Shown here piece after piece: positions 45,740 through 56,713 of a DNA stretch of 64,000 bases (positions within the stretch are counted from its first letter, which is position 1; every line of letters begins with the position of its first letter). Made by a program: the position numbers and the translations under genes. The notes under the pieces are model-generated. The model saw only the letters and a list, made by a program, of their open reading frames with translations. It did no database searches and was not told where the DNA came from. This DNA comes from Blasia pusilla (Eukaryota > Marchantiophyta > Marchantiopsida > Blasiales): assembly GCA_050084515.1 (NCBI GenBank), contig CM114272.1, forward strand, positions 53,568,001 to 53,632,000. Direction: 5' to 3'.

Positions 45740-46944
45740 CTACCTCATCCGTACCGGGACCGCACCTTCTTTTAGATCAATTCGGTGTTCACCATACCGT
45801 GCTGGAATTCCTATCATTTCATCCATGGAGTACGCAAACACATCCAAATACTCAAACAATAGCTTTTTGTACTTAATGAGTTCGGTTGGAGACAAATCCT
45901 CCGAGAGGCGTAGACACTTGTGACCTGTAATTAAGACATGCACGTAGTCTTTTTCTTGAACCATATTTTTTGTGAATTGGAATGTGCTATGACCCAGCTT
46001 CTCTTCCTCTCGGGTCGCCCTCTGTTTGCTGGGTACCGACTCTTCGTCTATTTTGTAACATTCTAAATAGTACACATCAGAGGAGGACTCAGTAGCTGTA
46101 GTCTGCTCTTGATCTAACGTATAGCCTTCATCGGTCAGTGGCGTTTCTCCATGGGGTGGTCGTGATTTCCACGATAACTTGATGAGTCGTTTAGAGACCT
46201 GGTCCGGAGCCTGGAACGTGAATCGTCTCCTTTTCCACTCCGTAGTCACTCTCGCACTGTAGAGCCAGGGTCTTCCAATAAGCAAAGGATAGCCAGCGGT
46301 TGTTAAGGGTTGCAACACTAAGTAGTCCAACAGAGATAGCATCCCGCCGAGCATGGTCGAGATCCGAGTGAGCTGAACGAGGGGTCGCTTCCGGTTTGGT
46401 CCGCGAACCGCAGATACTTGTCAGTGGGCTCGTACTCCATGTATCCTAGTGCCCCGGCCAATGGCGAGATTGGTCCAAAGGTATCCTGAGTTGTTTCGGG
46501 TATCTGCAGTACGAGGATATCAGCATATACTACCCGCCCACATCTCTTTGGTGGGGGCGTAGGATCTAGATAGAGTTGGCACCATTCATTTGGTGATTGC
46601 TGGATGGCCATGTCAGGGTTATTCATCAACTGGCCGAGGATATGGATTGCAGGATCCGAGGTCAGGGATGTTTTGGGAGATGCTACGAGTAGTACGACAC
46701 TTGCAGGAGAGTTAGACATGTTCTCCAATGTATATTTTGGAGAACGTGCCGTTGTTGGGAGACACTCGTGCACGTGTGATGACGAGTGTGCATCAGGTGA
46801 GGTCCTGGTTAGGACCTGCTGTGTTGTTAGATGTGGCGAGAGTTGGATCACGTGCCCATCATCCACGATTGTGTGGACGAACCTGATACCATCAGAGGTA
46901 CTGAGTTGAGCATACGGTGGAGTCCAGAGAGCACCACATCTCAC
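45740..46944 (-). pseudogene. Pre-RT region with protease remnant
   Basis: Two frames, 46944-46318 and 46354-45740. The first ends near KYLRFADQTGSD. The second has TTAGYPLLIGRPWLYSARV, the block that follows the retropepsin in this clade, and a linker into RT (LLFEYLDVFAYSMDEM, ARYGEHRIDL). No clear D-S/T-G protease centre is visible. The first frame ends where the plus-strand A-family element begins. Confidence 0.6.
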
Positions 46945-46945
46945 A

Positions 46946-47785
46946 ATGGATGCTATTTTGGGCTCGGGGCGTCGATCTCAAGTGGTGACATGGGATGATA
47001 GACCTCCGTTGGCCATGGCCAATAGGGTGGGGGAGTTGAGGGCAGCCTTACCTACGTTGGTGAGCTTCCCAGCATCCCATGCCTTTCGTCAGGGAGGGCC
47101 AAGCATGATTTGGGATGAGGTGACCGGAGCATTGGAGGAGCCTATAGCAGATGAGCGCGAGCGCGCCATGGGGTTTGGTACTGGTACTACGGCGGTGCGA
47201 GGGATGACTGAGGCATCCCGGAGACAGGTGTTGGGACAGGCGATGGACCTCAACTGTCTCACATGGATAGTCAGCCTATGTATGGCTGAGCAGAGACGGA
47301 TGCGAGTGTCATCCATGGCGTCACATCCACGAGTTAGACCATTGCCTATAGGGTCTGTACAGGCATTGGCTGGGGGCGAGACGAGGAGAGATAGTCACCC
47401 ATGGACTTCATGGGATGTCGTTCGAGCAGAGAGTGTGAAGGCGGCCAGAATAGCACATGTTCATTTTTTGGATGTGGAGCATGGTGTAGGAGGTCAGAGT
47501 GGAGTGGCTGTTGCGGAGGTGGCTAGGGTTGCTACATAGCAACCAAAGCCGGAGGTTGCGTCCTCTCCAAGTGAGGTCACGATGGAGACTTGGGAGCCTG
47601 TGATAGGTCTCAAGTTGATAGGAGAAGAGCAACGGCGAGTTCATAGGTTTCTGAGAGGGCATATTAGTTGTTTTGCCTTCAGTATGAGAGACTTGGGTAC
47701 GCTGAAGGGTCCCGGGATACGGATTGAGTTGGCTAGTGATACGCCGATCTTTCCTCGACCCTACAGGTATTCTGATATGGAGTGA
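46946..47785 (+). pseudogene. A-family polyprotein, region before RT
   Basis: ATG-initiated frame of 197 codons, a TAG at 47537-47539, then the same frame continues to a TGA at 47783-47785. The later part (GEEQRRVHRFLRGHISCFAF, GPGIRIELASDTPIFPRPYR) is the standard lead into Gypsy RT. The first 197 residues (SQVVTWDDRPPLAMANRVGE, ERAMGFGTGTTAVRGMTEAS) are not recognised and show no protease motif; they may be gag-derived. Confidence 0.6.
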
Positions 47786-48460
47786 GCCTTGATTCAGAGC
47801 AGGAGTCAGGACTTGTTGGAGGTAGGACTTGTGGAGTTATCACATGGGGAGTATGCATCTACCACAGTCATGCCGGCGAAGAAGGATATATATGGCAATT
47901 GGACGGATAGGCGGATGTGAGATTACCGTCCTATCAACCGACATACAAGGTCAGATCGGTACGCCATGCCTACTCATGAGGAGATCTTTGATGCGGTAGG
48001 GCATGCAAAGATCTTCAGTACTTTAGATCTCCGTGCTGGCTATCATCAGCTTCCTATCAGGTTGGAGGACAGGGAGAAGACAACATTATGGGGTATAGAT
48101 CGGTTCGAGAAAGATTTCTTATATCAGTGGCAGTTCTTACCATTTGGGTTGAAGAACGCACCTGTAGAGTTTCAGAGAGTGATGGATAGGATTCTAGCTG
48201 GCTTGGATTTTGTACGATGTTACATACATGATATTCTTATCTTCAGTTCCACGGTTGAGGAGCATGAGCGACACTTAGAGGAGGTATTTCGGCGATTGCA
48301 ATTACATGGACTAAAGTTACATCCAGGCAAGTGCAGATTCTTTCTTGAGCAGATTGAGTATTTGGGACACACCATATACTCGAGTGGGTTAGGCGTTCAA
48401 CAGACGAAGGTAGAGGCTATTGCGCAGATTCCAGGCCCTACAGATGTGAGTCGAGACTGA
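47786..48460 (+). pseudogene. A-family reverse transcriptase
   Basis: In the same frame: LLEVGLVELSHGEYASTTVM, PAKKDIYGNW, a TGA just before DYRPINRHT, then IFSTLDLRAGYHQLPIRLED (first Asp), FLPFGLKNAPVEFQRVMDRI and CYIHDILIFS. The active-site box is Y-I-H-D instead of Y-x-D-D, so one catalytic Asp is lost. A TGA at 48458-48460 precedes FLGLANFYRRYVKGF. Confidence 0.85.
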
Positions 48461-49118
48461 GCATTTCTTGGACTGGCGAACTTCTATCGACGGTATGTCA
48501 AGGGTTTTAATGCGATCGCAAAGTCTTTGACCTTGTTGACGAGACTTGATCAGGTTTGGTTGTGGGATGATGATCAGGAGCTAGCATTTCATGAGCTCAA
48601 GGACAGGTTGATGTCCTCACCCATTTTACAGAGACCAGTTAGGGGTCGCCCATTCCAATTACATACGGATTTGAGCATGTTGGGTCTAGGAGCAGTGCTT
48701 ACTCAGAGGGATGTCGGAGAGGGAGTTCGTTGTGGCTTATGTGAGCCGATCGAACAACATTGCAGAGGCAAAGTACAACTCCTACGAGGGAGAGTGCTTG
48801 GTTGTAGTGTGGTCCGTGGCACATTTCAGGTGCTATTATTTATTCGACAGCCCTTTCATACTTATCACTGATCATCAGCCATTGAGGTGGTTGATGGAGT
48901 CCGACAAGCTTACGGGAAAGCTTGCCAGGTGGGCTCTATTACTACAGGAGTATGAGTTTGAGGTGGTTCATAGGCTAGGTCGGCTGAACCAGGATGCGGA
49001 TGGGTTGAGTCGTAACCCATGTCTGAGTCAGAGAGACGACACAGGAGCTCGATGGCATGGAGAGAGTGATGAGGAGATGGTACCGGTTGGCATGCATATG
49101 CCTATCTTTGTTGGTTGA
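48461..49118 (+). pseudogene. A-family RT end and RNase H
   Basis: FLGLANFYRRYVKGFNAIAK leads into RNase H (LHTDLSMLGLGAVLTQR). A frameshift near 48710 moves to a second frame with EFVVAYVSRSNNIAEA, YEGECLVVVWSVAHF and ITDHQPLRWL, then VVHRLGRLNQDADGLSRNP. The acidic residues of RNase H are all visible. Confidence 0.85.
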
Positions 49119-49379
49119 CTATGGCAGGTCAGCCACAGGTGATGACTCCAATGGTGGGGTTGGATGATGAGTCTTTGGATCCGGAGGTTAGTGAGGAGGC
49201 GACAAGTGGTCGTGATATCCATGACGATGTATGTGGAGTTCTTGCGCACTGGCGTCATAGCGAGCACAGTGAGTGCTAGGGAGCGGGATCGGATCATACA
49301 GAGAGCCAGGAGGTTCAGGTGGGAGGGGACTCACATTTTGCGGGTATGGGGAGATGGTAGGATACGAGTGGTTCCTTAT

Positions 49380-50573
49380 CCTTCCTAGCGAGCAGGTGTA
49401 GTGCAACATGCCCATGAGGAGTTGGGACATTTTGGAGTAAAGCGTATTTACAACTTACTCCAGGTTCAGTATTGGTGGCGCGGCATGCATACTGGGGTAC
49501 AGCAATTTGTGGCCATATGTATGGTATGTGACAGAGTGCAAGCATCCTTGAATGCTTCCACTCCGTAGTTACATCCGTTGCCTATTATGGGTTTAGGTTA
49601 TTGGTGGAGTTTAGACTTTGCGAGACCTTTGCCATTGACGGGGCGTTATCATAGGTACGTGTTGGTCATGGTGAAGCATTTCTCCAAGTGGATAGAGTTG
49701 GTGGCACTATCGGACAAGGCGAGCAAGGGAACATCTTATGCATTTCTAGATCATGTGCTTAGTCACTTTGGTGCACCGGCGGAGGTGTTGACTGACCAGG
49801 GTACCGAGTTCAAGGGAGAGTTTCATGCCTTGTGTGATCAGGCGGTGATAAATCACCGTACCACGTCCAGAGATCATCCTGAGGCGGATGGGTTGGCGGA
49901 GAGAGTGGTACAGACAATGAAGAGAGGATTGCGCAAGTATGGCTTGCAGCGGGGACAGTTGAGGGAGTGGGACCTACAGTTGCCATGGTTGGCTATGGAT
50001 TATTGCTATAGTCGACAGGAATCCTTGGCGTCATTTTCACCGTACTTTTTGCTATTTTGGAGAGAGCCAGCTTTACCTGTAGCGATTCGACGTGACATGG
50101 CGAAGGTGTTAGATCTTGAAGATCCTGATGTGTGGGTCCAAGCATGTTCTCAGAGGGCGGAGGTTTTTTGTAGATTTATATCTATGGCCTTTGAGAACTT
50201 AGCTATTGCTCAGCATAGAGATACATTGAGGTACGTGACCATTCGTGGAGGAGATTATAATCCAGGGATTATGAGGTTTAATCTTGGAGATTACGTGTTT
50301 TTACAGCAGGCGGCACCCACGACGCTAGATGTCACTATAGGGCGCACGATCCTACGTGTGCGCGAGGTATTACCGACCGGAGTCCTCATGTTGGAGGGAC
50401 GGGATGGTATGGTTTGGAAGGATCATGTGCGCAATTGTGCGCCATGTCATCTTCCAAACGTAGACGGGATAGTGGATCCGAGCTTGGCAATGGTACTTGC
50501 AGGCTTGAGGTGTATGTTGTGCGGATCTGCGAGGAGTGTAGCCACCATGTTGGTATGTGATGGTTGTTCTTGA
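49380..50573 (+). pseudogene. A-family DDE integrase and C-terminal domain
   Basis: The zinc domain (HAHEELGHFGVKR ... CMVCDRVQA) is followed by a TAG at about 49567 where the first copy has CAG. Then come 331 open codons with the triad in WSLDFARP, LTDQGTEF and DGLAERVVQ, and a C-terminal SH3-like segment (GDYVFLQQAAPTTLDV, GRTILRVREVLPTG, WKDHVRNCAPCHLPN). The frame ends with a TGA at 50571-50573, inside the PHD finger. Confidence 0.9.
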
Positions 50574-50644
50574 GGGTGGCATATGTCATGTCTGCCCCCC
50601 CTCTTGATGTGGTTCCCACGGGACGATGGATGTGTCCGAGATGT
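50511..50644 (+). pseudogene. PHD finger at the end of the A-family polyprotein
   Basis: Cx2C (CMLC, 50511), 11 residues, Cx2C (CDGC), Ser, a TGA in place of the Arg codon, GW, Hx2C (HMSC). After a one-base shift in a C-run come VVPTGRWM and Cx2C (CPRC, ending 50644). All eight zinc ligands are present. Lesions differ from those in the first copy, so the finger was intact in their common ancestor. Confidence 0.8.
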
Positions 50645-50727
50645 GTAGAGGGTAGTAGGTCATGTCAGAGAGATGTGATTTTTTCTATCGGGAGTTGGGG
50701 GGATCCAACTGCCAGCTAGGGGGGCGG

Positions 50728-50862
50728 TTGTGTGATCTCCATGTATATGTATGAGTTGATTTTTGTACATGTGTTGATCGACCCGTGTGTGGGGAAGATC
50801 GGTGTTGTGTGGTGTAGATGTGACCAGCGATGTATGTTGTGTAGCGATAGGTATGCGCATGA
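50728..50862 (+). repeat. B-type terminal repeat of A2el
   Basis: Starts TTGTGTGATCTCC directly after the G-run and ends CGCATGA. The part CAGCGATGTATGTTGTGTAG matches the B copies at 8780-8800 and 9218-9238. No A repeat follows it. Confidence 0.65.
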
Positions 50863-50984
50863 CAAATTTCATCAAAGTAAGTCATTTTAGTATTTGCAAT
50901 AAAGAAGCTATGAATGAATAAAGTACTATGCAAGTATTTCAATGTTTGCAATTAAGAGACTTGTTACTTACCCATTCTTCACCC

Positions 50985-51560
50985 GCCTTGCCATGATTCT
51001 TCTTCTTCCTTAATGGAGACTTCCCCTTGGCTACTCGAATCTGTTCTAAACCTTAAGGGGAAGATTGTTGAGGTGTTGCATCATAGTCTTTATCGGACTC
51101 ACTATTGTTACGGAACCCTTTCTCTTCATCATTTGATGAGTCCTCCGACATGATTTTTTTCTGTGCAACACTCCGAGTATTATATACCTTTGGAGTTGAT
51201 GAATAAGCACCCTTGCTAGTTTTTGCTCTCTTTTGAAGAACAAGCTGGTTAAGAGGTGGAAGAACTCTCCTTCAAACGAAATTCATAGCCAATCCATCTA
51301 ATGTTAGTAAGATTATAGCCACGAAGGATGAAAATTTAAACCATTGTAAAGTAAGTCCACCAAAGTGCAAGTTCAAAAAGTACATTCTTACCAAAACTCC
51401 TCCCCAAGTTTCCTTCTCATCTCTCTCACAAAAGCCACACGCTCCTCAGGTAGTCAATGGTATATATTGCAAGGACTCTCCTCTACAATGCGGGTCTTGT
51501 CATCAGTCTCAGAGTCTCTCCCCACCTCCGATGGCATGATCATTCAAACGCTAATGAAAT
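50985..51560 (-). pseudogene. CACTA second gene, acidic C-terminus
   Basis: One exon-like segment (EVGRDSETDDKTRIVEESPC, then LPEERVAFVREMRRKLGEEF) ends at a GTAAGA donor near 51390. After a possible intron, another reads STPKVYNTRSVAQKKIMSED and SSNDEEKGFRNNSESDKDYD. The composition is basic then acidic, as in small accessory proteins of CACTA elements, but I cannot assign it to TNPA. At least one stop is present. Confidence 0.45.
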
Positions 51561-51823
51561 TGGACCCGATAAAAAACTACAAATAAGGTCCGATTGTAAG
51601 TACTTCTCTAGGAATTTTTTTCTCAAAAAAGATATATGTAATCAAGTTGGGTAAAGTTCCTTAAATAGATAGATCAAAAATCCAAAAAAAAAAACATTTA
51701 GAAAACTAAATTTTCACAATTCCAAGGCATACTATTATCATTGAAAATCCTCCTCACTTAAAACCTTACAAGGTAAAGTTGTTGCCCTACTTGGATAGAA
51801 TAACACCAACATGCATGAATTGA

Positions 51824-52543
51824 CTATTCATCTTGACTATCTGAGCTACTATTTTGCTCCTTCTCATCCTCAGATGTAGGAGCCTCATACAGTCCTTCAT
51901 CTCCATCCTCTATATTGCTAGTAGTGTCGTCTATATTCGCTTGTGCTATTTCTGCATCTGATAGTTGTATTGCCCCAACCAGTGTTACGTCAAGAACTTC
52001 ACTCTCTAGTTGTGTATGACAATCAAACCCTCTAGGTTGTAAGCTATCATTTCTTGATAAGTCTACACTCTCCCCCACTACCCTTCTTGATCGTGCTTGT
52101 TTTTGCATAACAACTTTCCATCCTGGCCTATCTTCTACATCTCCATAAAATACTTGCTCTACTTGGCTAGGAAGAACAAAAGGATCACAATTCAAGGGCA
52201 AGATTTTTCTAAAGTTTGAGAGTAGGAAACCATTCTCATCATAAAGCATGATGGGTTCTCGGGAGCCCCATGTAGATTGAACCCATTTTCCCCTTATCAA
52301 GATAATGGGTTGCTATAAGCGGCCATAATCCATAACTAAAATATCAGACAAGAGACCAACATAAGGCATGTGATGGTTTGCAATGGCTTCCTCCAATGAA
52401 TGAGATTCAAAGATTGATGCAATCCATGAATCAAAGGTTGTGTATTCACTTCCATCATCTATCCTAAAATGGTTTCCATAAGCTTTCATCTTTTTGTATG
52501 ACAAGTAAAACCAAGAAGGTGGGACCGACAATTTTACAACCAT
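51824..52543 (-). pseudogene. CACTA transposase C-terminus (DUF4216 region)
   Basis: Frames 52543-52313 and 52300-51824 are in register, separated by one TAG (52313-52315) just before QPIILIRGKW. The stretch (YVGLLSDILVMDYGRL, DENGFLLSNFRKILPLNCDP, VEQVFYGDVEDRPGWKVVMQ) is the DUF4216-type domain that closes TNP2 proteins. The tail is acidic (EDGDEGLYEAPTSEDEKEQN). Confidence 0.8.
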
Positions 52544-52795
52544 ATCATTAATGGCATGGCCGGAAGCTATCCATTATATAACCTTTGGACGGATCCACTG
52601 AGAGAATGTGGAATCCCCATTTCCCTCCTCTCTAAACTTTTTGCACAATAACCAGCGATGACAAATTTCTAAAAACCAACACCCTCCATTAACTACAAAT
52701 GGTAGTTATTTCTTTCCTGGACAAATAATCTGATTTGATAGAAATAGAAATGCTAGAAGGAAACTAGATGGAAAGAGTTTACATAACACTAGTAC

Positions 52796-53197
52796 TTACT
52801 CCAACCATATTGTGAAACATGCACTATTGTGGAGCACATATGCATGTGCCACTTCAAGAATTTCAGAGCTCATTTGACGCTTGGTCTCAGCACCTTCTAA
52901 CACTTCGCGAATAACTCCTTCGTCCTCGCTCGCATCCCAAACTCTTGTTCGTATGACATCATAGTTTTGCATGTACTCGGTGATGAAACCAAGAGCTTCA
53001 TCAAGTAGATATCCTTCGGACATACATCCTTCTGGCCTAGCATGTGATCTGACGTAATTCTTCAATACACCCAAGTATCTCTCCACAAGGTACATCCACC
53101 GACATGAAACAGGGCCACAAATATCAAGCTCTTCAACCAAATGGACAAGGAGGTGAGTCATCACGTCAAAGAAGAAAGGGGGAAAGTGTATCTCCAT
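52796..53197 (-). pseudogene. CACTA transposase, DUF4218 region
   Basis: MEIHFPPFFFDVMTHLLVHL, CGPVSCRWMYLVERYLGVLK and ARPEGCMSEGYLLDEALGFI are the DUF4218 signature of plant TNP2 transposases. The codons look well preserved; introns or gaps separate it from its neighbours. Confidence 0.85.
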
Positions 53198-53272
53198 GAG
53201 GCAAAGCGTGGAAGAAACATCTTCTTTTAAGGATAAAAAATCCTTAGGGTTGTATGTCTTAACAAAAAGGCG

Positions 53273-54320
53273 TCAGAAAATTCTGGACATGCGCATGATA
53301 GTCATCCTCACTGGGCTTTTTAGGAGTCCCCTCAAAAAGAGTGGTAAGAGTTGTTGCATAAAAATATGGTGGTCATGGGACTTAAGTGCACCCACATTCT
53401 TCCGTAGAAGATGTTTATGTAAAGCACATGCATAACCGCTAGGAACTTTTAGACTTTTTACCCTAGCATAAAATATCTTAACCTCCTCAAGGGTAAGCAC
53501 GTAATCTGCCTTTGGTTTTAACTTGACGGATGCTCTACTAGGATGCGCTTGAAGCCACAAGTGATGTCTAATTCCCCTAACCTCCATGTCTTTCCTAACT
53601 TGAACCGAGTCCTTGTTTTCCATACCAAACAAGGTTTTCAACATATTTTCCGCAATATTTTTCTCACAATGCATAATGTCAAAGGTATGACGGATCAATA
53701 AATCATGAAGAATATCAAGAAGGAATAATCTGAATTTCGGGTTCATCAATGCACTCAACAAAGAAACCAGTATGTGATCAAACCAACATAATTACCACGA
53801 GAAATGGAAATCCGGACAAGTCTGAAAAAATGAAAACATCTTCAATAGGTTTTACTCACCTTTGAATAAGGAAGTTCGAATAGAATGCTCTTTCGTTGGA
53901 CCCCATACACTTTGTAGGGATCAATCAGAATGTGCTCACCCCTCTTGTGCCTAGGTCTTGGTGTTTCATCAAATATCTTCTTCATTTCAGCCCATCTCAA
54001 TATGTCATGATTGGTCACGCGCTTGGGCGTTGGACGATTTTGAATATGTCGATTGAAACGCAAATTGGATCTTCATGTAAGGATGATTCCTATCTTTATA
54101 CCGTCGGTGGCCTTGAAATGTTGGCTTATGCAAAGGTTTAGAATAATATGAATCTACTTGTGATCCACATACCACACATGCCAAATTTCCCTTGGTACAT
54201 TGGCTAAAGACCACACCTAGCCCAGGATAGTCACTAATGGTCCATATGATCATGGCTCTAAGAAGGAACTTATCTCAGCCTTCAGGAAGAGAACTATCAT
54301 ATGCAACAACTCCTTTCCAA
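53273..54320 (-). pseudogene. CACTA transposase, central region
   Basis: Near 54310 GVVAYDSSLPEG is followed by TGA, then RAMIIWTISDYPGLG and TKGNLACVVCGSQVDSYYSK, GHRR and NHPY: the core of the TNP2 domain. A second frame (54063-53842) ends at PYSK followed by GTGAGT, a probable intron donor. The next exon (53761-53273) has HTFDIMHCEKNIAENMLKTL, GALKSHDHHIFMQQLLPLFL and RGLLKSPVR, the usual H-D-x-M-H-x-E-K-N block. Confidence 0.8.
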
Positions 54321-54956
54321 AGTAGTATTTAGCTCCACTTGTAACTCGTTTACAAGTGGAGCTAAATACATATCTAAGTTACGAGAAGACATTCACTTCT
54401 TATGAAGAATGATCAAAGCCAATTGGCGAAAGAATTTCTTTGTACACAACCATGGTGGAAGATTGTAGTTCACCAAAACAACATGCCAAGTTGACCAAAC
54501 CAAACTCTTGTCCCTAAAAGGATTTACTCCATCTAAAGCCAGCCCTAATCGACAACTACGAGGCTCGTTCATGAACTCTGGCCAACGCTCATCTATATAT
54601 TTCCATTGTCGAAAATCTCCAACATGACGCACCTTACCATCGCTACTTTTGGTTTGTGATGTCCATTTCATTAGTTCAGCTATGGTCTTACATCTATACA
54701 TATGTTTTAGCCGCGGGATAGTTGGAAAGTGTCTGAGAACCTTTACAACAATCTTTGTATTCCCTTGCACTTTATACCGAGGGGAGTTGCACTTTGAGCA
54801 ATTCAACAAGTCCTTATGCTCTCCATTGAAGAGCATACAACCATTGGGACAACAATGAATTTTAATGTAATTCAAACCCAACTTATTGATCAATATTTTA
54901 GCATCATAGTGGTTTCTTGGAACCACATTCTCATTGGGCATGACTTGCACTGCCAT
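54321..54956 (-). pseudogene. CACTA transposase, TNP2 N-terminal part
   Basis: CCPNGCMLFNGEHKDLLNCS, a zinc-ribbon-like cluster, then LRHFPTIPRLKHMYRCKTIA, SCRLGLALDGVNPFRDKSLV and WHVVLVNYNLPPWLCTKKFF, the conserved TNP2 blocks. After a frameshift near 54390 the sequence continues MYLAPLVNELQVEL. A 20-bp perfect inverted repeat (54325-54369) lies inside this coding stretch. Confidence 0.85.
54325..54369. repeat. Perfect 20-bp inverted repeat, 5-bp loop
   Basis: GTATTTAGCTCCACTTGTAA (54325-54344), loop CTCGT, exact reverse complement (54350-54369). It is in transposase coding sequence, where both arms code for conserved-looking residues on the minus strand. Confidence 0.85.
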
Positions 54957-55430
54957 AATTTTAGGATCTCATCCATAGCAATATTTGAGACATTGTGAGT
55001 ACCACATATGTTTAAGAATAATATGGTGAATGCAAGTTTGCTAGTTTTAGAACCCGTAAATAAGGGTTGACAAGCATCCCTTAACACCTTAGATTGTGTA
55101 GCCCATTCCTCCTCACCACCTCCCATTTCAAATTCGTCTACCCCCATCTCAAATGGCGCTTGATCCTCATCCTCGATTCTAGCATCTAGTTGTATCTCTC
55201 TTGGCAGATCTTGAACATGTCCCATGTCAAAGGTATGGAAAGCTTTGTTGATCATCCGATGGATGTCGAACGTTTTTTCAATTTCCAACGGTGGATCACT
55301 ACATGACTGATTTAAATCAATTATAACATCACTATGATCTAGAGTAACGTGATTATCACAATGGCGGCCTTCATTTGATTTCCACTCCTCATCTAATGAA
55401 TCATAATCATCAAGATTTACCCATATTCAT
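54890..55430 (-). pseudogene. CACTA transposase, N-terminal region
   Basis: Frame 55288-54890 extends upstream without stop to about 55430 (VNLDDYDSLDEEWKSNEG, LDHSDVIIDLNQSCSDPPLE, HRMINKAFHTFD). It includes an acidic stretch (DEDQAPFEMGVDEFEMGGGE) and LFTGSKTSKLAFTILFLNIC, typical of the region before the TNP2 domain. An indel near 54930 joins it to the next frame. Confidence 0.7.
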
Positions 55431-56713
55431 TTGGGAGGATTGTGAGAAAACAGAAAGTGACGAAATCACTAAAATCTTTACATAACTTAGAGATACAAAG
55501 TGGCCTAGTCCGTCCGTGCGCTCACAAAAGAGCTTCAATGGAATCTGAACATGGAGATAACTCGACATATGAGAATACGCTACCGCTGCGGCTCCCGACT
55601 ATTTCACTACTTGGGAAAACTAGGGTTTTTACCTAATTTTCTTCGTTTCTATTAGTAGCAAAATTTTGCCGTCATATGCGCCCTTGGACCCCCGCGACGT
55701 ATCAGGGTGCCCCGCACCCTGATGCAATATAAGGTTAGATAATCCTACTACCGCTACTCCGTAAACCATCTACCTAATATTACTATGACTCCTTTGACGT
55801 CTAAGTCGGAACCATCAATCTAGGCTTCTCCTCAAACAAGGGGTTTGATCAGATTAATGGTGCTCAGAGGAGTGGATGTTGAGAATCCAACAAGGATATC
55901 TCTTATTTTGAATGAGGTTCTTTTTTACAAGGTGTACTAATCTCAAATTTATCCCTTTGCATTCACTACACGGGCACCTTAGTTTCTTCAACCTAAGAAC
56001 TCTTGATGCTTCCTTCTCTCTAGGCCAGATCTTTTCGTCATGGGCAACGATCCTCCCAACATCACTTACACCTGGCCTAGCCTTGTTCTCTGCATTCTAA
56101 TAGACCAAACAATATGTGTGAAAATGGGCTACATAACATAGAACTCTCCTTCATTCACTTCTATTAATTATGTGTTTTAACGGGTGATAGGAGTTCACGT
56201 CACATCCATGTTGTATCAATAGTCTAAGAAGATATCAACCAAAATAACTTATTAAGATGGAGGTTTTTCTTCTCTATAGGTACTTATTGGTCAAATCACA
56301 CATTACAACAAAGTACTGATTTTTGAAAGGGCAGACCACCGTGGAGGCAAAGAGGGCAGTATGCCCACGGAAAATTTTGGCAATGGCAAAAGGTGAACTT
56401 AATTAGCAGTAGACTTGAATTCTGTATGCAACAACAAACTTGCGAGAAGAATGGAGAGGTTTGATGGTGGAGTTACCGGCGAAAAAGAGAGGAATATCGA
56501 AGTTCAAAGAGAGATGTCAAAAAATTGAAGGTTAGGCGGGGCTCCATGCATGACATGGAATCAATCGCCAAGATTGTGGTGTGGGAATAATATCTAGACG
56601 ATGTCATGTTAACCGTGGTTCAATTGTCGTAGGCACAACCACAATTCTTTATCCTTGGCTGTGACCGAAGGCACAAGTTTTCATGATGGCCTCTTTTTGC
56701 CGAACAGTGATGG

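Larger units (their letters stand above)
41804..46944 (-). mobile_element. Decayed Ty3/Gypsy element of the Ogre/Tat/Athila type
   Basis: The order right to left is pre-RT/protease region, RT-RNase H, integrase, then a 3' region with an antisense ORF and a hairpin-repeat array. The RT (DYKKLNSATLKDHHPLP, GTFAYRVMPFGLCNGSATF) and integrase (FEKWGIDFVGPI, YGCPLELVSDRGTHF) are typical of this clade. LTRs were not delimited, and the right end is lost where it meets the plus-strand A-family element near 46945. Many frameshifts. Confidence 0.8.
46946..50862 (+). mobile_element. Ty3/Gypsy-type element A2el, longer copy of the A family
   Basis: Upstream ORF, RT, RNase H, integrase, PHD finger, a G-run (AGGGGGGCGG, 50718-50727) and a B-type end finishing CGCATGA near 50861. 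It is homologous to 6328-9253 through the RNase H, integrase and C-terminus, and extends further left, so it supplies the RT that the first copy lacks. The left A repeat and gag are missing; the left end abuts the minus-strand Gypsy element. CACTA-related sequence lies just to the right. Inactivated by stops and frameshifts. Confidence 0.8.
50985..55450 (-). mobile_element. Decayed CACTA (En/Spm) DNA transposon
   Basis: A TNP2-type transposase gene (55430-51824) is followed by a short second gene (about 51560-50985), the usual two-gene CACTA order. CACTA/TAGTG inverted termini were not found near either edge, so the limits are coding limits only. The coding sequence is largely continuous but carries several stops and frameshifts. 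Confidence 0.8.

Noticed and set aside
54325-54369. 20-bp hairpin as a miRNA or terminator
   Set aside because: It falls inside conserved transposase coding sequence (YLAPLVNELQVEL), so coding constraint or chance explains it better than an RNA gene.
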